A program made the translations under genes and the position numbers. Under the pieces are notes generated by a model, which made no database searches, was not told the origin of the DNA, and saw only the letters and a list, made by a program, of their open reading frames with translations. This document shows, piece by piece, positions 1 to 5,253 of a stretch of 5,297 bases of DNA. This DNA is from Moorella sp. UBA4076 (GTDB lineage Bacteria > Bacillota > DSM-521 > Neomoorellales > Neomoorellaceae), in assembly GCA_002383405.1 (NCBI GenBank), contig DFYS01000115.1, positions 5,800 through 11,096 of the forward strand. The letters run 5' to 3'. Position 1 is the stretch's first letter. Every line of letters begins with the position of its first letter.

Positions 1-23
1 CGCCAGGCAGGCTGAGCAGTTAC
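1..23. repeat. Terminal end of an IS66-like element or MITE (inner end only)
   Basis: These 23 bases end in CTGAGCAGTTAC and are the exact reverse complement of 1975-1997, the left end of the MITE described there. Read outward they start GTAAC, the kind of terminus known for the IS66 family. The body of this copy would lie to the left, outside the window. If the element ends at base 23, its 8-bp target duplication would begin at 24 (ACGCAATA), which cannot be verified here. No coding sequence is visible in this end. Confidence 0.6.
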
Positions 24-36
24 ACGCAATAAGGTG

Positions 37-53
37 ATTACCAGGGGGGTAAT
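37..53 (+). promoter_or_regulatory. Small hairpin enclosing a strong Shine-Dalgarno site
   Basis: ATTACC (37-42) and GGTAAT (48-53) are perfect 6-bp complementary arms around the loop AGGGG. The purine run AGGGGGG (43-49) is a strong ribosome binding site nine to ten bases before the ATG at 60, so the hairpin would partly hide it in the mRNA. The inverted repeat could equally be a DNA operator. No convincing sigma-A promoter is visible between it and the mobile-element end at base 23, so the promoter may lie in that element or further left. Confidence 0.3.
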
Positions 54-59
54 TCTGGT

Positions 60-101
60 ATGAAATTGCGGGACCTGCTGGTCCTGAAGCCAGGGAGTTG
101 A
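60..101 (+). CDS. Possible 13-residue leader peptide coupled to the GH15 gene
   Basis: An ATG preceded by AGGGGGG opens a 13-codon frame, MKLRDLLVLKPGS, ending in TGA at 99-101. The stop overlaps the TTG start candidate of the GH15 gene as TTGA (98-101), the arrangement expected for translational coupling. The peptide is not recognised. It has the best ribosome binding site in the leader, whereas the GH15 start has a poorly spaced one. The alternative is that this is the true GH15 N-terminus, separated from the gene by a single-base frameshift (mutation or sequencing error). The coupling reading is inference. Confidence 0.3.
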   Translation: MKLRDLLVLKPGS

Positions 102-1906
102 GAAATGCTTTGCAACACCGGCCTTATTACGGTTTTATCGGCAATGGTGAGACGGCTGCTCTGATTGCCCCGGACTTTACTATCGCCTGGATGTGTGTGC
201 CCCGTTTTGACAGCTTTCCCCTCTTTGCCGCTGCCCTGTGCCCGCAGTGCGGCGGCAGCCTGCGCCTGGACATCGAACCGGCGGTAACGCCGGTCAGCCA
301 GGACTACCTGCCGGAGAGTAATGTCCTGGAAACAGTCGCCAGGGGCCAGGACCTGCAGGTGACGGTGCTGGACTTCATGCCCTGGGGCTACCACCATTTA
401 AGCCGCCTGATCATTCTGGAGAATACTGGTACGAAGACTTTAAAGCCCACCGTGGGCTGGCAGGCCTGCCCCATCACTACCTGCGTCCATGCTTTCAAGG
501 TCCGCTCCCGCGGTTCTTTCCAGTTTCTTTACGGCCCTGATGGCGCGGCCTGCATCGGTATGGCCGGCTCTCCGGGGCCGGCGGCGACTCTGACCTTAGA
601 ACCCGGAGAAAAGTACCAGCTCTGGCTGGTCCTGGCCTACGGCACCAACTTAACCCTGGCCCGCCAGCACTGGACGGCGGGTTTTTACAGTTCTCTGGAG
701 GAAAACCGCACCTGGTGGCGGCAGTGGTTTAAAAAAGCGCGCCAGCCCAACACGACCAGCGCGGAAATCAAGGCCGCCTATTATCGCAGCCTGATGGTTT
801 TGAAACTCCTGACTTACGAGCCTACCGGGGCGATTATTGCGGCGCCAACCACTTCGTTCCCGGCCGTACCCGGGGGCAACGACAACTGGGATTACCGCTA
901 CTGCTGGCTGCGGGACGGCTATTTTACCGCCCTGGCCTTCGATGCCGCCGGTTATCACGAGGAAGCGCGCCGTTTCTATGAATTCGCCCTGTCCCTGCAG
1001 CAGCCTGACGGCGGCTGGCATATGCCGCTGGTGCCGGTGGAGGGCCGGGGCGGCACCGAATATATCGCTGACGACCTGGCCGGCCCGGGCGGCGAAAAAC
1101 CCATCCGCTTTGGCAATGCCGCCATGCACCAAGTCCAGCTCGACAATGCCGGCAATATCCTCGATGGTTTGTGGAACCACTACCTGGCCACCCGCGACCG
1201 GGAGTATATCCGCAGCCGCTGGGACGCCATCCGGCGGGCGGCTATCTGGCTGGAAAAGTACTGGGAGCAACCGGAAAACGGCATCTGGGAAATCCGCGAG
1301 CGCAAGGACCACTGGCTCTACGGCAAGATTCTTTGCTACGCCGGCCTGACGGCTGCCTCGCATTTATCGATCGAAATCGGGCGGCTGCAGTGGGCGGGAC
1401 GCTGGCTCCGGGTAGCAGCCCGGGTGCGGCGCCAGCTGCTGCGCCAGGGCTGGTTCCTGGAACGCCAGGCTTACCTGCAGCATTACGGTCCGGACGCGCC
1501 CCTGGATATCTCCGTGCTCGCCCTGGAGTTTTACGGCTTGCTGGCGGCTAACCATCCCCGCCTGCTGAAGACGGTGACCGCTATGGAGCAGCCTTCCCCG
1601 GTGGCAAAAGGCGAACCGTGCGGCCGCGGCGGCCTCAATATGTGGGGCGGCATCGCCCGTTTTGAGCAGGCGGCCATCCCCTTTTATCTACCTACGCTGT
1701 GGCTGGGGCGCTACTACCTCCACGCCGGCAACTATAAACGCGCCCAGGAGCTGCTGCGGGTCTGTCTGGATAATGCCACCGACCTTTACCTGATGGCGGA
1801 ACACTTCGACCCGCGCACCCGCGCCCAGTGGGGCAACTTCCCGCAGGGCTTCAGCCACCAGGAAATAGTGCGCTTCCTGCTGGATTACGCCTACCAGGAG
1901 GAGTAG
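98..1906 (+). CDS. Glycoside hydrolase family 15 protein (glucoamylase / trehalase-like)
   Basis: This 602-residue protein has the full GH15 layout and normal family length. The N-terminal beta-rich domain opens with GFIGNGETAALIAPD and WMCVPRFDS (about 12-39). The (alpha/alpha)6 catalytic domain runs from about 220 to 600, with NWDYRYCWLRDG (263-274), GIWEIRERKDHW (395-406) and AEHFDPRTRAQWGNFPQGFSH (567-587, split around W578). By family analogy Glu398 is the likely general acid and Glu568 the likely general base. GH15 enzymes invert the anomeric carbon while releasing glucose from starch-type oligosaccharides, or cleave trehalose or related alpha-glucosides. The substrate here cannot be fixed from sequence. 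No signal peptide is visible, so it is probably cytosolic. The TTG at 98 has AGGGAG directly against it, a poor spacing. TTG at 110 has GGGAG 12 bases upstream and is an alternative start. No ATG exists in this frame back to the stop at 50-52. The gene stands alone between two inverted mobile-element ends. Confidence 0.92.
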   Translation: MRNALQHRPYYGFIGNGETAALIAPDFTIAWMCVPRFDSFPLFAAALCPQCGGSLRLDIEPAVTPVSQDYLPESNVLETVARGQDLQVTVLDFMPWGYHHLSRLIILENTGTKTLKPTVGWQACPITTCVHAFKVRSRGSFQFLYGPDGAACIGMAGSPGPAATLTLEPGEKYQLWLVLAYGTNLTLARQHWTAGFYSSLEENRTWWRQWFKKARQPNTTSAEIKAAYYRSLMVLKLLTYEPTGAIIAAPTTSFPAVPGGNDNWDYRYCWLRDGYFTALAFDAAGYHEEARRFYEFALSLQQPDGGWHMPLVPVEGRGGTEYIADDLAGPGGEKPIRFGNAAMHQVQLDNAGNILDGLWNHYLATRDREYIRSRWDAIRRAAIWLEKYWEQPENGIWEIRERKDHWLYGKILCYAGLTAASHLSIEIGRLQWAGRWLRVAARVRRQLLRQGWFLERQAYLQHYGPDAPLDISVLALEFYGLLAANHPRLLKTVTAMEQPSPVAKGEPCGRGGLNMWGGIARFEQAAIPFYLPTLWLGRYYLHAGNYKRAQELLRVCLDNATDLYLMAEHFDPRTRAQWGNFPQGFSHQEIVRFLLDYAYQEE

Positions 1907-1924
1907 GTGAGTTGCCCCGCCGCC

Positions 1925-1968
1925 GGCAGGTACCCTGCCTACGCCGCTGTTATGCTGCCTGCCTTTTT
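1925..1968 (+). terminator. Possible rho-independent terminator after the GH15 gene
   Basis: GGCAGG (1925-1930) can pair with CCTGCC at 1958-1963, which runs directly into TTTTT (1964-1968). A competing tighter hairpin pairs the same left arm with CCTGCC at 1934-1939 across a three-base loop. The T-tract placement favours termination, but the 27-base loop of the T-adjacent form makes this only moderately convincing. The MITE target site begins inside the end of this T-tract. Confidence 0.35.
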
Positions 1969-1974
1969 CTTATG
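1967..1974. repeat. Left target-site duplication of the MITE (TTCTTATG)
   Basis: The 8-bp sequence TTCTTATG immediately precedes the element's GTAAC terminus and is repeated exactly at 2112-2119 immediately after the opposite terminus. Eight base pairs is the duplication length known for IS66-family insertions. Confidence 0.75.
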
Positions 1975-2111
1975 GTAACTGCTCAGCCTGCCTGGCGGTC
2001 ATCTCGATAGCAATAGCCGGGAAAGCCGAAATGATAGCTGGACGGGTTCATGATCCTGACGGCAGGTAGCGCCAGGGCGGCTTTTAGAATAGGGGTGGCC
2101 TGAGCAGTTAC
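1975..2111. mobile_element. 137-bp IS66-like MITE
   Basis: The element starts GTAACTGCTCAG and ends CTGAGCAGTTAC, perfect 12-bp terminal inverted repeats. It is bracketed by exact 8-bp direct repeats TTCTTATG. A GTAA terminus with an 8-bp target duplication is the established signature of the IS66 family, so I assign it there by inference. The interior has no credible ORF, so it is non-autonomous and would need a transposase supplied in trans. Its first 23 bases match positions 1-23 in reverse complement, showing that more than one copy of this end exists in the genome. The perfect duplication suggests a fairly recent insertion, directly behind the GH15 transcription unit. Confidence 0.75.
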
Positions 2112-2119
2112 TTCTTATG
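2112..2119. repeat. Right target-site duplication of the MITE (TTCTTATG)
   Basis: Exact copy of 1967-1974, abutting the right terminal inverted repeat. Together the pair fixes the element boundaries at 1975 and 2111. Confidence 0.75.
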
Positions 2120-2376
2120 TACATTTTAAGCTGCTGCTTTTATAGCCCGGTTTTTGTCAGCATCCGTGATAGTTGGGACAGATCCTACCAGGGCGCTCAA
2201 ACCTGGACCGCCTGAACCATGGCGATTGTTTCAGTTGATTACCATTATAACCTGGCCTGCCGGCTCAGTCATGGGTGCCCTTTGTACCCTATTTGCTACA
2301 GGGCTTCCAGGATAGATAGGGGCGGGGCCCCTCTTCCGGTTTTTCAGGAGGCGCTCGCGCCCTGCGGCTATTTATA
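2120..2376. other. Intergenic stretch without a convincing gene
   Basis: Between the MITE and the toxin gene I find no supported gene. On the minus strand, 2126-2230 is open for 34 codons and has a gene-like composition, ending in ITDADKNRAIKAAA before TAA. It has no start codon and matches nothing I recognise, so it could be the tail of a decayed gene. A compact GC hairpin lies at 2318-2332. GGCGC and GCGCC (around 2351-2362) form another short inverted repeat just downstream of the toxin stop. Confidence 0.4.
2318..2344 (+). terminator. GC-rich hairpin with a detached T-tract
   Basis: AGGGGC (2318-2323), loop GGG and GCCCCT (2327-2332) form a perfect 6-bp stem. A TTTTT run follows only at 2340-2344, seven bases after the stem, which is too far for a classical intrinsic terminator. 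The stem itself reads the same on the minus strand and could stabilise the 3' end of the toxin transcript, but there is no U-tract on that side. Confidence 0.2.
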
Positions 2377-2694
2377 TTAACGTATCAGCCATCTATAATC
2401 CTGTCCGCAATCCACGATATACTCAACGTACACCGTCTGATCCTTGATTTGATACAAAATTAGATACCATTTTTCCACGAACATCTTATGATATTTGTTG
2501 GGCGGGATGAATTCAGCATCCAGAAACGGAAATCGCTCCGGCATTTCTTTAAGGGAGCGAATAGCGTCTATAAGCTTATTTTTTATTTTGCGGGCGGCGG
2601 CAGGGCTTTTTTGCGCCATAAATCGGACATGGCCCGCCAGCATCTGACGGGAACGGTCGGAAATGGTGATCTTAAATTGAGGCTTCTTTTCCAT
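2377..2694 (-). CDS. Type II toxin, RelE/ParE family
   Basis: This 105-residue basic protein has the usual RelE/ParE size and pattern. An N-terminal helical hairpin (about 12-50) ends in SLKEMPERFPFLD (47-59). The C-terminal strands contain YHKMFVEKWYLILYQI (68-83) and VYVEYIVDCGQDYRWL (88-103), matching the conserved 'hLhYxh...hxhhxhxhxRQDY' tail, though the Arg before Q is replaced by Gly here. Family members either cleave mRNA on the ribosome (RelE-like) or poison gyrase (ParE-like). Sequence alone does not decide which. It starts at an ATG preceded by GAGG six to seven bases upstream, inside the last codons of the antitoxin gene. The 23-base overlap implies translational coupling with the antitoxin. 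The open frame is intact, so the toxin may be functional. Confidence 0.85.
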   Translation of the reverse strand: MEKKPQFKITISDRSRQMLAGHVRFMAQKSPAAARKIKNKLIDAIRSLKEMPERFPFLDAEFIPPNKYHKMFVEKWYLILYQIKDQTVYVEYIVDCGQDYRWLIR

Positions 2695-2962
2695 GCTCTA
2701 CCTCGTCAATAATACCGTCCAGGTATTGCTCCAGTTCATCCGGTGTGCATCCCCTACGACCTGCAAGGCGGTCCTCTTCAACGGCCAGTAGTTCTTCCCT
2801 CAGCTTCAGCATTTTTTCGCGGCGTGTAAACGCCTTTATATCCATGACGACAAGATCGCCTTCGCCGTTTTTAGTTAGAAAAACGGGTTCTCCGGTAGAT
2901 TTGCATAAAGCTGCAATTTCGTTGTAATTTTGCCTGATGCTGGCAGACGGTTTAATCTGCAT
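2672..2962 (-). CDS. Type II antitoxin, Phd/YefM family
   Basis: This 96-residue acidic protein is encoded immediately upstream of the toxin. Residues about 3-45 follow the Phd/YefM DNA-binding fold, with SASIRQNYNEIA then GEPVFLTKNGEGDLVVMD (25-42), the family's 'TGEPVxITrNGxxxaVLV' segment. The C-terminal part (about 48-92) is charged and helical and is expected to wrap the toxin. Family members neutralise the toxin and, together with it, repress their own promoter. The start is well supported: AAGGAG lies about eight bases before ATG, and a consensus-like promoter precedes it. The antitoxin-first order and overlap with the toxin are typical. Confidence 0.87.
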   Translation of the reverse strand: MQIKPSASIRQNYNEIAALCKSTGEPVFLTKNGEGDLVVMDIKAFTRREKMLKLREELLAVEEDRLAGRRGCTPDELEQYLDGIIDEVEHGKEASI

Positions 2963-2976
2963 AATATCAGCTCCTT

Positions 2977-3016
2977 ATAGCAACATTCTAACCATACTAT
3001 ACTCCTTTCATGCTAT
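2977..3016. promoter_or_regulatory. Candidate operator arms around the toxin-antitoxin promoter
   Basis: ATAGCA (2977-2982) and TGCTAT (3011-3016) are perfect inverted 6-mers, 28 bases apart, that straddle the predicted -10 box of the antitoxin promoter. Phd/YefM systems autoregulate through paired short inverted sites, so this is a reasonable place for binding. The repeats are short and could be chance. Confidence 0.2.
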
Positions 3017-3024
3017 CAGATCAA
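2996..3024 (-). promoter_or_regulatory. Sigma-A-type promoter of the toxin-antitoxin operon
   Basis: Read on the minus strand, TTGATC (3019-3024) and TATAGT (2996-3001) are separated by exactly 17 bases. They resemble the -35 and -10 consensus with four and five matches. The predicted start of transcription would lie about 25-30 bases before the antitoxin ATG, leaving room for its AAGGAG site. Confidence 0.6.
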
Positions 3025-3036
3025 TAAATGCTTTTT

Positions 3037-3147
3037 TTACGGCAACCACGCTGCACCACTCAGGGCATAGCCGTCGCCGTATGGGTCGGCACCGTAATCC
3101 TGAAAATCGAAATACCATTTTTCCCCGGCGGGGCTTGCTTCATTACT
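3037..3147 (-). pseudogene. Remnant of a second gamma-glutamyltranspeptidase 3' end
   Basis: The minus strand is open from just inside the stop at 3148-3150 to a TAA at 3037-3039. It contains GADPYGDGYAL at 3061-3093. The ggt fragment at the right end of this window finishes with GADPRGDGYALGW, so 10 of 11 residues match. Over those 33 bases 26 are identical, and five of the seven differences are synonymous, which looks like divergence under protein-level selection, not chance. Upstream of this motif (EKWYFDFQDY) the resemblance stops, and the tail after it (SGAAWLP) differs. It has no start and no ribosome site, so it is a scar and not a gene. The ATPase promoter lies within its upstream end. 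The link to ggt is inference from this short match. Confidence 0.35.
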
Positions 3148-3163
3148 CTATATGTAATATAAT
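3135..3163 (+). promoter_or_regulatory. Sigma-A-type promoter of the ATPase gene
   Basis: TTGCTT (3135-3140) and a perfect TATAAT (3158-3163) are spaced by 17 bases. Transcription would begin near 3170, giving a leader of about 35 bases before the ATG at 3205. The -10 box lies inside a perfect palindrome at 3154-3168, which suggests repressor control. Confidence 0.6.
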
Positions 3164-3168
3164 ATTAC
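3154..3168. promoter_or_regulatory. Perfect 15-nt palindrome over the ATPase -10 box
   Basis: GTAATAT and ATATTAC are perfect 7-bp arms around a central A. The palindrome contains the entire TATAAT element, so a dimeric protein bound here would block RNA polymerase. The ATPase's own C-terminal winged helix or the toxin-antitoxin complex are possible binders, but nothing in the sequence proves either. Confidence 0.45.
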
Positions 3169-3204
3169 AGTCGAAGTAACATGTTTGTAGTCGGGAGGTT
3201 TTTT

Positions 3205-4341
3205 ATGCCGGGCAAACTTTTTCCGATCGGCGGCCCTGTAGCGGAAGAGGATATCGTTGATCGCGAAGACTTCATCGTTTCTCTGACACTCAGGCTGGCC
3301 GAAGGTCAAAGCGTCATGCTTTATGGTCCGCGGCGGATCGGAAAAACCTCACTGGCCTGCGAAACGCTCCGCAGGCTGAAAACAAAGGGTTTTTACGTGG
3401 CGTCCGTCGATTTTTTCCGGTTGACCGGCAAGCGCGACTTTGCCATTGCGCTGATTAATGCCTGCCTGGAAAATAGGACCGGCATTCGTAAAACCCTGGA
3501 CGTGTGGAAGGACCGCACGAAGACCATTATCGGTACCGACAAACTGGCTATTAAGCTGCAGGACCTGGAGCTTGATCTGGGGCTCTCGCGGGGCGAACAG
3601 GACGACGATGCTTTGCTTGACTATGCCCTTGGTTTGCCTGATGTTTTAGCTAAACGGGATAAAAGACCATTGGTGGTCTTGTTTGATGAGTTCCAGGACG
3701 CATCACGGGTTGCCGGTACGGAGATTTATAAAAAAATGCGCTCCTATTTTCAAAACCAAAAGGACGTAGCCTACCTGTTCCTGGGCTCGAAAGAGGGCAT
3801 GATAAAGACTCTATTCAGCGACAAACGGGAGGCTTTTTATCGTTTCGCCACTATTCTACCGCTACCGCCAATACCGGCAATAGCCTGGGTGGAATATATC
3901 GCTGCTAAGTTTCGGGCCAGGGGAATCCTGTGTCCCCCGGAACCGATAAATGAAGCGATCAGTAAAAGCGGCGGTCACCCGCAGGACACCATGGTTGTTT
4001 GCTCCGAACTATATTATGCATTGCTCGAAGCCGGACAGGACATTATTTCCCTGGAACTTGTACAATTAGGCTATGAGCGCGCTCTCCTCACTTTAGCACC
4101 CATTTATGATGAAATACTGGATGATTTAAACTTGAGTTTCGTTGGCCGGCAGGTGCTAAAGCGCATTGCCACGGCAGCCGGCATTTACAGCATTGCCAAA
4201 GCCAACCCCAATGAAATCAAGCGGACGATCGACCATTTGCTGGCTAAAAACATCATCGAAAAAACCGGGCGCGGGTCTTACACTTTTGTCGAGCCGATGT
4301 TTCGCGATTATCTGCTGCGGGAGTTCTTTTCAGGAGATTAG
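3205..4341 (+). CDS. Archaeal-type P-loop ATPase with C-terminal winged helix (STAND-like)
   Basis: This 378-residue protein has the order of the 'archaeal ATPase' (MNS/STAND-related AAA) family. Walker A is GPRRIGKTS (41-49). Walker B is PLVVLFDEFQD (155-165). A sensor-1-like strand is YLFLGSKEGM (190-199). The family's SGGHPQ signature is at 255-260. A C-terminal winged-helix region (about 313-373) includes IYSIAKANPNEIKRTIDHLL and ends FVEPMFRDYLLR. It should bind and hydrolyse ATP in the cytosol, but the biological role of most members is unknown; some sit in defence islands. There is no membrane segment or extra effector domain. The start is taken at ATG 3205 because GGGAGG lies six bases before it. 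The in-frame ATG at 3181 lacks a ribosome site and would add eight residues containing that GGGAGG. The gene is monocistronic, diverges from the toxin-antitoxin operon, and lies between two ggt remnants. Confidence 0.87.
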   Translation: MPGKLFPIGGPVAEEDIVDREDFIVSLTLRLAEGQSVMLYGPRRIGKTSLACETLRRLKTKGFYVASVDFFRLTGKRDFAIALINACLENRTGIRKTLDVWKDRTKTIIGTDKLAIKLQDLELDLGLSRGEQDDDALLDYALGLPDVLAKRDKRPLVVLFDEFQDASRVAGTEIYKKMRSYFQNQKDVAYLFLGSKEGMIKTLFSDKREAFYRFATILPLPPIPAIAWVEYIAAKFRARGILCPPEPINEAISKSGGHPQDTMVVCSELYYALLEAGQDIISLELVQLGYERALLTLAPIYDEILDDLNLSFVGRQVLKRIATAAGIYSIAKANPNEIKRTIDHLLAKNIIEKTGRGSYTFVEPMFRDYLLREFFSGD

Positions 4342-4427
4342 CTGTTCTGATCATCCCCGGTGCCTGCTGCGGCAGATGAAACTGGATATCAACGGTATCC
4401 GGCCGGCGTTTATTAAACCATACTAAA

Positions 4428-4442
4428 GTGGGCTCCGCCCAC
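4428..4442 (+). terminator. Hairpin downstream of the ATPase gene, no T-tract
   Basis: GTGGGC (4428-4433), loop TCC and GCCCAC (4437-4442) form a perfect 6-bp stem 86 bases after the ATPase stop. The following bases are AACCCACACC, so this is not a canonical intrinsic terminator. It may only stabilise the transcript end. Confidence 0.2.
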
Positions 4443-4495
4443 AACCCACACCTTGCCGGCGTGACCATTTCTCCTTTGCTGGCTATGGCGGCCTA

Positions 4496-4539
4496 AACAA
4501 CTTGTTCTTTATTGCAGTTTTGAAGCCGTAAGGTACTAA
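4496..4539. repeat. Left copy of a 44-bp inverted repeat
   Basis: This sequence starts with the palindrome AACAACTTGTT and continues through TTGCAGTTTTGAAGCCGTAA to GGTACTAA. It is the reverse complement of 5254-5297 with a single mismatch (C at 4507). The pair encloses the ggt fragment. Such long near-perfect inverted repeats usually are ends of a transposable element, or two inverted copies of a dispersed repeat. I do not recognise the family. Confidence 0.75.
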
Positions 4540-4545
4540 CCTCCA

Positions 4546-4569
4546 TGTCGCCGCCTGCTGCCGGCGACA
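4546..4569. other. Hairpin with an 8-bp stem just inside the left repeat
   Basis: TGTCGCCG (4546-4553) and CGGCGACA (4562-4569) are perfect arms around the loop CCTGCTGC. There is no following T-run on the plus strand. It has no counterpart next to the right copy of the 44-bp repeat. It could be a structured transcript end or part of a mobile-element end. Confidence 0.4.
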
Positions 4570-4682
4570 CAAATAGGAATTAAATTTATTTTTCACGCTA
4601 TACCACTTTTGTTTTAACTATCAGATTACTGTAGATGTAATGATGCAGTTACCGTCCTCCTCCGTTCTCCTGCCGCCTGCAG

Positions 4683-5213
4683 CTACCACCCCAGGGCGTA
4701 GCCGTCACCGCGGGGGTCAGCGCCACCCATGAGGACGCCGCGGTGGTGATCGATGATAATCCCCTGGGCGTGACCGGCTTCATTGGCCCAGGCCGGCAAA
4801 AGCTGCACCTGGTGCCCCCGGCGCTGCAGAGCCTCGATTACCTGGGAGTCAAAGCGGCTCTCTATGTGCAGTACCGGAAGGCCATCACCATGGGGGCTGC
4901 CGTGGATCCAGCGCGGGGCTTCAATGGCCTCCTGGATATTCCAGTCGAAGTCCAGGAGGCGGGAGAGCACCTGCAAGTGGGTCTGGGGCTGGCCATCGAC
5001 GCCCATGCTGCCGAAGGCCAGGCAGGGCTTGCCGTCTCTGGCAACGATAGCAGCCATGAGCGTATGCAGGGTACGCTTGCAAGGCAGCAGGCAGTTGGGG
5101 TGGTCGGGGTCCAGGGAAAAATAGGCGCCCCTGCTCTGGAGCAAGATACCTGTCCCCCGGGCCACCAGGCCGCTGCCGAAGGGGTAATAAAGGCTCAGAA
5201 GCTCAAAGGCCAT
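4683..5213 (-). pseudogene. ggt: Truncated gamma-glutamyltranspeptidase, C-terminal part of the small subunit
   Basis: The 176 readable residues are clearly the end of a gamma-glutamyltranspeptidase: YYPFGSGLVARGTGILLQ (9-26), YFSLDPDHPN (31-40), KRTLHTL (46-52), FGSMGVDGQPQTHLQVL (67-83), EAIEAPRW (95-102) and GGADPRGDGYALGW (163-176). Complete enzymes have over 500 residues, mature by self-cleavage, and transfer or hydrolyse the gamma-glutamyl group of glutathione-like compounds. Here the large subunit, the cleavage site and the catalytic Thr at the start of the small subunit are missing. Homology begins at about residue 7. Upstream the frame runs to a stop at 5262-5264 with no family resemblance, and the ATG at 5213 has no Shine-Dalgarno. 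It cannot be an active enzyme. The break falls just inside the right copy of the 44-bp inverted repeat, pointing to a recombination or transposition event. Confidence 0.8.
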
Positions 5214-5253
5214 AGCTTTAAAGAGGCATGAAGCACATGAACAAGCATCTATT

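Larger units (their letters stand above)
4342..4682. other. Gene-free stretch after the ATPase with hairpins and one repeat
   Basis: No supported gene lies here. In order it holds a 16-codon ATG frame at 4376-4426 without a ribosome site, a 6-bp GC hairpin at 4428-4442, the 44-bp repeat at 4496-4539, an 8-bp-stem hairpin at 4546-4569, then an AT-rich stretch from about 4570 to 4660. Composition changes sharply at about 4570, which may mark a junction. The 3' end of the leftward ggt fragment follows. Confidence 0.5.

Noticed and set aside
650..1363. Long minus-strand open frame opposite the GH15 gene, with other overlapping frames at 837-1349 and 1171-1551
   Set aside because: These are shadows of the GC-rich GH15 coding strand. 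Their translations are low-complexity or Pro/Ala/Gly/Arg-rich, match no family, and have no ribosome sites, whereas the GH15 frame has complete family motifs.
2937..3179. Plus-strand 80-codon open frame between the antitoxin and the ATPase
   Set aside because: It overlaps the antitoxin start and both predicted promoters, has no ribosome site and resembles no protein. The region is better explained as a control region with a ggt remnant.
3181..3204. ATG at 3181 as the ATPase start
   Set aside because: It lacks a ribosome binding site, and the eight extra residues are encoded by the GGGAGG site and spacer that serve the ATG at 3205.
4376..4426. 16-codon ORF after the ATPase (MKLDINGIRPAFIKPY)
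   Set aside because: It has no Shine-Dalgarno and no promoter, and is too short to recognise. A superficial resemblance to the start of small flagellar regulators is not enough to call it.
4638..4655. GATGCAGTTAC near 4642-4652 as another copy of the MITE end
   Set aside because: It has mismatches and an extra base relative to CTGAGCAGTTAC, no paired opposite end and no target duplication.
4743..5231. Plus-strand open frame opposite the ggt fragment
   Set aside because: The minus frame has unmistakable gamma-glutamyltranspeptidase motifs throughout. The plus frame is its antisense shadow and has no recognisable domain.
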